A DNA stretch of 50,227 nt from CAIOHW01 sp046317855 (GTDB lineage Bacteria; Bdellovibrionota; UBA1018), in NCBI GenBank assembly GCA_046317855.1, contig JBKCVM010000088.1, forward strand, positions 1 through 50,227. Reading direction: 5' to 3'. The notes beneath the pieces are model-generated. The model was not told the DNA's origin. It did not search any database and was given only the letters and a program-made list of their open reading frames with translations. Shown piece after piece: positions 16,450 through 23,216 of the stretch. How positions within the stretch are numbered: the first letter of the stretch is position 1; the number at the start of each line of letters is the position of its first letter. A program made the translations under genes and the position numbers.

Positions 16450-17672
16450 CTCAAAGACTGGCCAGTCGAGTTCTGGGTGTCTCTGATTCACTCACGTTGA
16501 AGCTCAATACGCGCGTGCAAGAAATGCAGCGCGCAGGTCTGGATGTCGTAAATCTTTCGACGGGCGAGCCAGACTTTGCGGTTCCTGAGGCTGCAAAATT
16601 AGCGGTCCAAGAAGCCTTGAGGCTCAATCGATCAAAGTACACACCTGTGACTGGAATTTTAGAGCTTCGTGAACGAATTGCTCGGCGCACTTCGCTTGCT
16701 CAACCGACGCTGGTCTCTGCGTTTGGAGAATGGAAGGCTTCGGACGTGGTGGTGACCAACGGCGGAAAACAAGCCATTTTCAATGCGATGATGGCTTTGC
16801 TTGAGCCCGAAGAAGAAGTGCTCGTACCGATCCCGTACTGGATCAGTTATCCCGAGATGGCGGGTCTGGTGGGCGCAAAGACTCATCGTATTCAGACTCA
16901 GTTCAAAAACTCTTTTAAGCTCACTGGGGCAGAGCTCAAAACGGCGCTCGATGCAACGAGTCAGCCCAGGATTCTGATTCTCAATTCTCCCAATAATCCA
17001 ACGGGAGCGCTTTACACGCGTTCTGAATTTCAAGAGATCGGTGCAGTCCTTGAGTCGCATCCCCGAGGGCGCAGCGTTTGGGTGATCAGTGATGAAATCT
17101 ACGACCGAGTGATTTTGCAGGACCCTGCCTCTGGAAAAGGATTTTGCTCATTTCTGGAGGCGTGTCCTGGGCTCAGGGATCGGACGATCACTGTGAACGG
17201 CATGTCTAAGTCTGCGGCCATGACAGGTTGGCGTGTGGGCTGGAGCGTGTCCTCTGGTCCAGTGACTGCGGCGATGGGGGTGGTGCAGGCCCAGAGCACT
17301 TCTGGGATCAATGCTTTGGCGCAGTGGGCAAGTGTTGCCGCTTTGGATCTTCCTGAAGAAGCGTTTGCAGATCAGGTGTTGCGTTACCGGGCCAGGGCCA
17401 GGCTTGCGTTGGAAATCCTTCAAAAAGCGGGCAAACTAGAAATCGTGGTCCCCGAGGGAGCGTTTTATCTCTTTTTTGGGGTGGAGAAATACTTGAGGGC
17501 TGGCGAGGGTACGGCAGCCTTTTGTGAGCGGGTATTGAACGAAGCGCGTGTTGCGATCGTTCCCGGCGACCCGTTTGGTCTCTCTGGGTTTGTGCGATTG
17601 AGTTTTGCGACCCAAGAGAAGCAGCTTGAAGCCGGATGTCGGAGGCTTGCGGACTTCCTTGAAAAAGGTTGA
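16446..17672 (+). CDS. Class I aminotransferase, aspartate aminotransferase type
   Basis: PLP-dependent aminotransferase of fold type I, 408 residues. Family marks: NLSTGEPDFAVPEAAKLA, SKYTPVTGILELRERIA, NGGKQAIFNA, NSPNNPTGALY (Asn/Pro that hold the cofactor), SDEIYDRV (Asp/Tyr) and the Schiff-base lysine in MSKSAAMTGWRVGW; the C-terminal FVRLSFATQ holds the carboxylate-binding Arg. The closest annotated type is the prokaryotic 1b aspartate aminotransferase, which exchanges amino groups between aspartate and 2-oxoglutarate; aromatic or prephenate use is also possible. It starts at an ATGA overlap with coaD and is the last gene of the run. Confidence 0.92.
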   Translation: MTQRLASRVLGVSDSLTLKLNTRVQEMQRAGLDVVNLSTGEPDFAVPEAAKLAVQEALRLNRSKYTPVTGILELRERIARRTSLAQPTLVSAFGEWKASDVVVTNGGKQAIFNAMMALLEPEEEVLVPIPYWISYPEMAGLVGAKTHRIQTQFKNSFKLTGAELKTALDATSQPRILILNSPNNPTGALYTRSEFQEIGAVLESHPRGRSVWVISDEIYDRVILQDPASGKGFCSFLEACPGLRDRTITVNGMSKSAAMTGWRVGWSVSSGPVTAAMGVVQAQSTSGINALAQWASVAALDLPEEAFADQVLRYRARARLALEILQKAGKLEIVVPEGAFYLFFGVEKYLRAGEGTAAFCERVLNEARVAIVPGDPFGLSGFVRLSFATQEKQLEAGCRRLADFLEKG

Positions 17673-17710
17673 TCGCCGATTCGTAGCCTCCGAGAAGGGG
17701 GGCTCGTTTC

Positions 17711-18598
17711 ATGCGATCGGCCATTTTGATTTTTCTTTTTGCGGCTGCCCTGGGGTCTTGTGCGGAGCTATCAAGTAAGCAAGCAATCTTGTATACGACC
17801 AATCAGGCGCTCACCCGTGCGGATTGCTTGAATGCGATCATTGCCATTGAGTCTCTCTACAACAGTTCTTCTTCGGACAACGAAGTCCGCAAGCTTCGTG
17901 CTTCTGCGCATGGATGCAAAGCGGGGATCAATTTTTTTCCGCTCGTTGGAGATTTAGCAGTCGGGACATTTTCTGGCACCGGACTTTGGCGAACCATTAC
18001 TCGGCTTTTTCCGAGCACTGGCACGGATGGAAAATTTGAGGCCTCATTTTTTGCTACCGATGCACTGCTGTCCTGGCTGAACCCCGGAACGGTTGTTTAC
18101 TCGCCTTATCGGATCGCCGATGACCCTTACAATATTGGTTCTACACAAACCGCTCATCGGACTTCGAGTTCCAATCTCTATCTCGCTCTTGTGTCGATGG
18201 CCTCGATTGGCACGCTTCATAACAAATACGGGGCACCCAATGCGTCTTATGCGCCTACCCAATCGCTCCCGTGGACGACGCTTGCGGCAATGGACGAAAC
18301 AGGCTGTGGATACGCATCAGCGCTTTTAAACTTGATGGATTCGCTGAACGCTGTTGGATCACAATACACTCAGCTTAGCGGAGTTTCTTCAGCCGTGACT
18401 GCGGCATCTGCTGGGTTTGATGCAGCGTGTGCCGCAGGGTGTACTGCGCATTGCCCTACTTTGAGTTGTTCGGGTTGTCCGGCAAGTTTACGACACCGCA
18501 AAGCCTGTGATCGGACAACCGCAACGACCGAGAAAGTAGAGGCCTGTGCCGCCGCGGGACTCGTGGGCTTGATGAACTCAGCGCTGGGGTGGCAGTGA
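17711..18598 (+). CDS. Cys-rich lipoprotein, unknown function
   Basis: 295-residue predicted lipoprotein: signal MRSAILIFLFAAALGSC with lipobox LGSC, Cys17. The mature part is mostly small and polar residues and may be helical-repeat at the start (ADCLNAIIAIESLY). The C-terminal ~50 residues are cysteine-rich (CAAGCTAHCPTLSCSGC), with several CxxxC/CxxC spacings that could form disulfides in the periplasm or bind metal. Not a family I recognise. A good AGAAGGGGGG-type ribosome site lies upstream. Its stop overlaps the next start (GTGA), so it is coupled to the outer-membrane barrel that follows; the two may work as a pair. Confidence 0.75.
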   Translation: MRSAILIFLFAAALGSCAELSSKQAILYTTNQALTRADCLNAIIAIESLYNSSSSDNEVRKLRASAHGCKAGINFFPLVGDLAVGTFSGTGLWRTITRLFPSTGTDGKFEASFFATDALLSWLNPGTVVYSPYRIADDPYNIGSTQTAHRTSSSNLYLALVSMASIGTLHNKYGAPNASYAPTQSLPWTTLAAMDETGCGYASALLNLMDSLNAVGSQYTQLSGVSSAVTAASAGFDAACAAGCTAHCPTLSCSGCPASLRHRKACDRTTATTEKVEACAAAGLVGLMNSALGWQ

Positions 18599-19863
18599 AG
18601 ATTGCTCGTGATCTCTTTTGCAAGCCGCTGGTTTCGGTCTTCATTCTGTTCGTGCTTTTGGCCTTCAATTTAGGATCGAACTCTGTTGCACGGGCTGATG
18701 CCAGTTACGAACTGCGCACACTGTATCGAGACACCCGAATGAAAGCCATGGGAGGGGCCGGCATCGCGCTCCAGTTGGATGACCGAGACGCGGTTCAGGG
18801 GATCTTTACCAATCCAGCTCAGATGGCTGGCAATCAAGATTTGACTCTTCATTTCTTTGGGCTTGATCTGGCTGCATCCTGGGACACGTATACCGCCATT
18901 GGCGACACGATGAGCGCTTTCTCAAACTTTTCGTTTAGCTCGCTCAATACGCTCATGGGTAAGAACATCTACGCCAACGCTCAGGTGGTTTCTGCTCTCA
19001 CTCTGCCCAACTTTGGGGCGGCGCTGATTGTGGATGGTCAGTATGCTTTTTTTGCAAAGAATCAGGCCTATCCAGAGTTCACGGTGGGCTACCAGACGAC
19101 CACTGGGATCCAGGCAGCTTGGGGAACTTCGTTTGACCTCGGTTCAGTTGGAGGCGGAGGGACGTCCTCTGGAAGGGCTTCGCGGAGTGGAGGTCGAAGG
19201 CGCCCTCGCACCCAGAGTGGACGGCGGGCAGGCTCAGCAGGTGCTCAAGAGTCTGTTCCGATCATTGGGTACGACGGAGTAGAAGGCTCTGAGATTCGTT
19301 TGGGTTTGGGGGGTAAGATTCTTTGGCGAAGGGGGGGGTATAAGCCTTTGCCTCTGACTGATTTACTTTCAGCAGATCTCAGTACTCTCAGTCGGATAGC
19401 CGGCAATTACGAGACCGGTTACGGACTGGATGCAGGCCTTCAGTACATTCGGTCACTAGGGCCTAGTATGACGCTTTCACTTGCCAGTTCGTTTATGAAT
19501 ATTGGTGACGTTGATTTCGTAGGATCAAACTCAGACACACTGCCAGGAAATCTGAGTGCGGGCGCTGCGCTCAGGTATTCTCTGGGTGGAATCACTGCCG
19601 CCACCCTGACCTATGACCAGTCTTTTTTGTTTTCTGGAGTGGATGATTGGCGCAAAGGAAGCCATCTGGGTGTCGAGTGGGAACTCCCCGCAATCAGCAT
19701 CTATGGCGGCTACAATCAGAGTTACCTTTCGTACGGCGCATCGTTTGATGCTTGGCTTTTTAGGGTGACGGCCACCTCTTATGCTGAAGAGCTTGGGGCC
19801 CGGTCCGGCCAGGAGGCCAATCGGCGCTATCTCTTACGCCTGGCCACGCGGATCAGTCTTTAA
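18595..19863 (+). CDS. FadL/OmpP1-like outer-membrane protein
   Basis: 422-residue protein with a signal peptide (hydrophobic stretch ~9-30 ending RADA) and long amphipathic strands. The start of the mature protein (RMKAMGGAGIALQLDDRDAV, FTNPAQMAG) matches the N-terminal hatch pattern of FadL/OmpP1/PorV-type barrels (G-G-A-x-A ... NPA). A low-complexity loop rich in Gly, Arg and Ser (~residues 184-216) interrupts the barrel and should be an extracellular or periplasmic insertion. The start is taken at GTG 18595, forming GTGA with the previous stop; GTG at 18589 is two codons earlier. It may transport hydrophobic molecules or serve secretion; the substrate is unknown. Confidence 0.75.
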   Translation: MKIARDLFCKPLVSVFILFVLLAFNLGSNSVARADASYELRTLYRDTRMKAMGGAGIALQLDDRDAVQGIFTNPAQMAGNQDLTLHFFGLDLAASWDTYTAIGDTMSAFSNFSFSSLNTLMGKNIYANAQVVSALTLPNFGAALIVDGQYAFFAKNQAYPEFTVGYQTTTGIQAAWGTSFDLGSVGGGGTSSGRASRSGGRRRPRTQSGRRAGSAGAQESVPIIGYDGVEGSEIRLGLGGKILWRRGGYKPLPLTDLLSADLSTLSRIAGNYETGYGLDAGLQYIRSLGPSMTLSLASSFMNIGDVDFVGSNSDTLPGNLSAGAALRYSLGGITAATLTYDQSFLFSGVDDWRKGSHLGVEWELPAISIYGGYNQSYLSYGASFDAWLFRVTATSYAEELGARSGQEANRRYLLRLATRISL

Positions 19864-19884
19864 ATGAATTTGTTGGTTGAGTTT

Positions 19885-19917
19885 CTTGTGCACCTTCCGT
19901 CAAAATGACGACACAAG
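19885..19917 (+). promoter_or_regulatory. Nested hairpin in the phoH leader
   Basis: An outer stem CTTGTG (19885-19890) / CACAAG (19912-19917) encloses a perfect inner stem CGTCA-AAA-TGACG (19898-19910). It lies in the 66-base gap before phoH and runs up to the ribosome-binding site AAGGGGGAA. It could shield or present the ribosome site in the mRNA, or be an operator. No T tract follows, so it is not a standard terminator. Confidence 0.4.
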
Positions 19918-19929
19918 GGGGAACTACCC

Positions 19930-21261
19930 GTGCGCAAGGCTTTCATTCTCGATACCAACGTCCTGCTCTTTGATCCTCAGGCTCTGTTCAAGTTTGGAAA
20001 TAACGACATTGTGATTCCGATCGTCGTGCTTGAAGAGATCGATCGCTTTAAGCGGGATATGAGTGAGCTTGGGCGTCATGCTCGAATGTTTTCTCGAACA
20101 CTCGATGACATGCGGTCTGAAGGAGAGCTCTCCAAGGGAGTAAAAATGCCGGGCGGTGGCGTCTTGACCGTGGAGCTTGGCGGAATCAATCCGCTCCCCA
20201 TGGAGCTCCCCATGGACAAGGCGGATAATCGGATCCTGGCGCTCGCTATTTCGCTTCGTAAGGATCAGCCTAAGCGACCGGTGGTTTTTGTCACCAAAGA
20301 CGTCAATCTGCGGATTAAGGCGGATGCTTTGGGCATTACTTCTGAAGACTATGAGCCTGAAAGTGTTGAGCCTGAGCAACTTTATGCCGGCACTGCAACG
20401 CTCACGGTCGATGGCGCTCTCATTGATGAGTTCTATGCTCAGAAGCGACTTCCGTACTCTGGTGCGCTCAAAGAAGCTGGGGCGCTCAGGCCCAATCAAT
20501 ATGTGATTTTAAAAGATGGAGCCAATCCCACGCACACTGCGATGGGGCGTTTTAGTAAAGACTTGGATTGTGTCGTGCCTCTCTTTAAGCCCTCTGAGGG
20601 GCTGTGGGGGATCTTTCCAAAAAATGCCGAACAAGCCTTTGCCATCGATGCGCTCATGAATGACGACATTAAGCTCGTGAGCTTAGTGGGAAAGGCCGGT
20701 ACCGGAAAGACGTTGCTTGCCATTGCGGCGGGTCTAGCCAAGACCGTGGATGAAGGGATTTTTCAGCGTCTTCTGGTTTCTCGCCCAGTGTTTCCGCTTG
20801 GAAAGGACATCGGGTTTTTGCCGGGCGATATTGAAGAAAAGCTCAATCCGTGGATGCAGCCTATTTACGACAATATTGATTTCTTGTTTGGCGCCACGGC
20901 AGGTCGAGGCAAAAGAGGAGCCGGTAAAGGGTGTCAGGAGCTCATGAATCAAGGGTTGCTTCAGATTGAGCCGCTCACTTACATTCGTGGCCGCTCGATC
21001 CCTCAGCAATATCTCATTGTGGATGAGTCCCAGAATCTGACTCCCCATGAGATCAAAACCATCATCACTCGAGCAGGTGACGACACGAAGATCGTACTGA
21101 CGGGGGATAGTTTTCAGATCGACAATCCTTACGTGGACTCTGCCAATAACGGGCTCGTCTACCTGGTGGATAAGTTCAAGGACGAAGCGATCTCGGCTCA
21201 CATTACGCTCACAAAAGGGGAGCGCTCTAAGCTCTCCGAGCTTGCAAGCAACTTGCTCTAG
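19930..21261 (+). CDS. PIN domain-PhoH family ATPase (YlaK type)
   Basis: 443 residues, GTG start after a good AAGGGGGAA site. N-terminal PIN nuclease-like domain (1-~130): ILDTNVLLFDP, VVLEEIDRFKRD and DNRILALAI carry the conserved acidic residues. The C-terminal PhoH ATPase domain (~220-443) has Walker A GKAGTGKT, Walker B LIVDESQN and the sensor TGDSFQID. This PIN-PhoH architecture is the PhoH2/YlaK type, reported for some members as an RNA helicase/nuclease acting in RNA turnover. All catalytic residues are visible. The last five codons and stop are part of the 27-bp repeat that recurs 11.7 kb away; phoH itself is intact. The original convergent neighbour is probably the gene now ending at 32952. 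Confidence 0.92.
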   Translation: MRKAFILDTNVLLFDPQALFKFGNNDIVIPIVVLEEIDRFKRDMSELGRHARMFSRTLDDMRSEGELSKGVKMPGGGVLTVELGGINPLPMELPMDKADNRILALAISLRKDQPKRPVVFVTKDVNLRIKADALGITSEDYEPESVEPEQLYAGTATLTVDGALIDEFYAQKRLPYSGALKEAGALRPNQYVILKDGANPTHTAMGRFSKDLDCVVPLFKPSEGLWGIFPKNAEQAFAIDALMNDDIKLVSLVGKAGTGKTLLAIAAGLAKTVDEGIFQRLLVSRPVFPLGKDIGFLPGDIEEKLNPWMQPIYDNIDFLFGATAGRGKRGAGKGCQELMNQGLLQIEPLTYIRGRSIPQQYLIVDESQNLTPHEIKTIITRAGDDTKIVLTGDSFQIDNPYVDSANNGLVYLVDKFKDEAISAHITLTKGERSKLSELASNLL

Positions 21262-21270
21262 GTTTTTTCT
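21244..21270 (+). repeat. 27-bp direct repeat, left copy (phoH 3' end)
   Basis: It begins at the GCA codon five codons before the phoH stop, covers AGCAACTTGCTCTAG and nine bases after the stop (GTTTTTTCT). The identical 27 bases recur at 32938-32964. It contains a small hairpin (GCAAG-CAA-CTTGC) followed after 6 bases by TTTTTT, so it is probably also the transcription terminator of phoH. The sequence diverges immediately outside the 27 bases on both sides. Confidence 0.95.
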
Positions 21271-21443
21271 TCAGGCTTTGCCATGGGCGGGCAGATGGAG
21301 CGCTACCTTTCAGTGCTACCTTTTGATGACGCGATAGGTCGGCAAAAAATGACCACCCACCCTCGGAACCCTTTGCAAAAGCCGTCTGCTCGGTCTTACC
21401 ATTCTTGCTAGATTTCAAATTTATCTAGGGGAAGGGGAATTCC

Positions 21444-22181
21444 ATGGCTGGAATTATTCAGGCTTTCAACGAGGGTGGGTTTTTCATGTACTTCATCCTC
21501 GCGTTTGGGCTTTGTACCGTCGCGTTCATCACCGAGCGGGCTCTGGCTCTCTACGTGAGACTCAAGGACCTGCCGTCCAACTTTCGTCCGCAGATGCTTC
21601 AGAGCCTTTCGCGCGGGGATTACATCGGCGCGCAGAATCTGGCGCTCAGTGCTGCTACTTCCACGAATTCTGGAATCGCCCGCGTTGCGGCGCTGGGAGC
21701 CCAGCTTCGGGCAAACGGCGCAGGCGATGATGAGCTTCAGGCCCGCATGGACGAGGCGCTGAGCCGCGAAATCTCGAACCTCGACCGCCGCACCGGATTT
21801 CTCGGAATGTTCGGCAACGTGGCCACCCTGCTGGGCCTGCTCGGAACGATCGTGGGAATGATCCATTCGTTTGCCGCCGTTGCATCGGCAAGCCCCGCTG
21901 ACCGTGCCACTCTGCTCTCCAAGGGCATCGCCGAAGCCATGAACTGCACTGCCTTTGGTCTGATCGTGGCGATTCCGGCTCTTGTGGCCTACGCGATCTT
22001 TCAGAATCGCACGGACAAGGCGGTTGCGTCGCTTACCGAGAATGTCACCGAGATCTTCAATGACCTGCTGTTTTTGACGGAATCAGATCGCGATCTTGAA
22101 AACAACGGTGCAAACTCCAGCCGCCGCACGCTTTCGAGCGCACGTTCGTCCGGGCATCCTGTACCCGGGATGACGGTCTGA
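21444..22181 (+). CDS. TolQ/ExbB/MotA-family proton channel (AglR-like)
   Basis: 245-residue inner-membrane protein, ATG start after GGGGAAGGGG. Three membrane segments are visible: residues ~12-35 (FFMYFILAFGLCTVAFITERA), ~118-145 (FGNVATLLGLLGTIVGMIHSF) and ~165-185 (CTAFGLIVAIPALVAYAIF). The GLLGTIVGM segment is the TolQ/ExbB core that forms the proton channel with a TolR/ExbD partner. Family TolQ proteins power outer-membrane stability, import or, in myxobacteria (AglR/AglQ), gliding. Here two ExbD genes follow at once and gliding-type genes follow them, so an Agl-type motor is the best guess. It is the first gene of the island operon. Confidence 0.9.
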   Translation: MAGIIQAFNEGGFFMYFILAFGLCTVAFITERALALYVRLKDLPSNFRPQMLQSLSRGDYIGAQNLALSAATSTNSGIARVAALGAQLRANGAGDDELQARMDEALSREISNLDRRTGFLGMFGNVATLLGLLGTIVGMIHSFAAVASASPADRATLLSKGIAEAMNCTAFGLIVAIPALVAYAIFQNRTDKAVASLTENVTEIFNDLLFLTESDRDLENNGANSSRRTLSSARSSGHPVPGMTV

Positions 22182-22185
22182 TCCG

Positions 22186-22689
22186 ATGGCTTCAGTCGTG
22201 GGGGGAGCCTCGGGCTCCGGCCGTAAAAAGAGCCTGGATGCTGAGATCAATCTCGTTCCGTTCATCGATCTCTTGTCGATGTGCAATTGCTACTTGTAGA
22301 TGACGGCGGTCTGGCTTGAAGTGGGAATGCTGCAGGTCAAGCAGAGCCATGGAACCGAGGCGCCGGCCTCGAGTTCGCAGAACCGGGAGCTTTCGGTGAA
22401 CGTGGTGTCTTCGGGCCAGGCTGAGCTCGTGCTCAAGCAGGGTGGAAGGGTCATCCAGAAAGCCGTAGCGAAAGGGGAATCGGCGGAGCTCATGGTCCGC
22501 CAGCTCGAGCAGACGGTGGCGGGCTGGACTGCCGGTTCTTCTGCCATTTCTTCTGCAATGATCGAGACCCGGCCTGGCGTGAGCTACGGAGATCTCGTGC
22601 GGGTGATGGACGGCCTCAGGCGCAACCAGGTGGTCAATCTCGGAGTGGTGCCGGCCTCGAGAGAGGCTGCGGCAGGGAGCGTACGATGA
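22186..22689 (+). pseudogene. ExbD/TolR-family motor subunit (AglS-like) split by in-frame amber
   Basis: Frame from ATG 22186 to TGA 22689 (167 codons before the stop) encodes a TolR/ExbD protein: basic N-terminus, DAEINLVPFIDLLSM with the proton-carrying Asp28, then a membrane helix, then a periplasmic domain (WLEVGMLQVKQSHG onwards). Codon 38 in the helix is TAG (22297-22299), followed at once by ATG (22300). Codons 34, 36 and 38 read Asn, Tyr and stop where the family normally has hydrophobic residues (I, F, L). Without readthrough only a 37-residue peptide is made; reinitiation at 22300 would give a 129-residue piece lacking Asp28 and most of the helix. The rest of the frame is undamaged, so the lesion is recent, an error, or read through. 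It ends in ATGA with the second exbD. Confidence 0.85.
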
Positions 22690-23213
22690 ACATCAAGGCG
22701 CAGAACCTCGGGGATCGTTCGTTTTCACGCCACCTCGTGGCGCGGCAGTTCCAGAAGAGCCGGCGCAAAAGGTTGATGATCGCGGGGCTGATGCTCACTT
22801 CGATGGTCGACATGTTCAGCCTGCTGGTGATTTTTCTGCTGCAGACGTTTTCGGCCTCGCCCGAGCTTGCAGTCGTGGCCAAAGGAGTGGTTCTTCCGCA
22901 GGCTTCCACCTCGCGTGAAATGAAGGACGCTCCGGTGCTGGCGATTTCTGCAGCCGGAATCTACCTCGACCAGAAGTTCGTGGGGCTCACCGAGGACCTG
23001 CTGGAGCAGCCCGAACCCCTCATGAACAAGCTGTCGGAGCTTCGAGAGCTCTGGCTCAAGACGCATCCCAGCCAGTCGTTTCCGGGCGAAATCACCCTCC
23101 AGGCCGACCAAGCCGTTTCGAGCGCAGTGGTTTCGCGCTTCATGGGGATGCTGCCCAGCCAGTCGTTTGGTTCGATCCAGCTTGCAGTGATCGGAGCTGG
23201 AGGAAGGAGCTAG
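22686..23213 (+). CDS. ExbD/TolR-family motor subunit (AglV-like)
   Basis: 175-residue TolR/ExbD protein. Basic N-terminal ~30 residues face the cytoplasm; one membrane helix (LMLTSMVDMFSLLVIFLLQTF) carries the conserved Asp that passes protons through the TolQ pore; the remainder is a periplasmic ExbD-like domain ending VSRFMGMLPSQSFGSIQLAV. It is intact, in contrast to the exbD gene just upstream. It begins in an ATGA overlap. Myxobacterial gliding motors use two TolR-type proteins (AglS, AglV) with one TolQ, as here; TolQ-TolR of the Tol-Pal system is a less likely alternative because no tolA, tolB or pal follows. Confidence 0.9.
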   Translation: MNIKAQNLGDRSFSRHLVARQFQKSRRKRLMIAGLMLTSMVDMFSLLVIFLLQTFSASPELAVVAKGVVLPQASTSREMKDAPVLAISAAGIYLDQKFVGLTEDLLEQPEPLMNKLSELRELWLKTHPSQSFPGEITLQADQAVSSAVVSRFMGMLPSQSFGSIQLAVIGAGGRS

Positions 23214-23216
23214 TCC

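Noticed and set aside
21227..21418. Minus-strand frame over the phoH end and island start as a gene remnant
   Set aside because: It has no recognisable content, overlaps the phoH stop region, and does not match the convergent gene now ending at 32952.
15845..22299. Genome-wide reassignment of TAG to an amino acid
   Set aside because: TAG is the natural stop of several intact genes here (gene at 2-613, phoH, second exbD, VWA lipoprotein), so at most partial suppression is possible.
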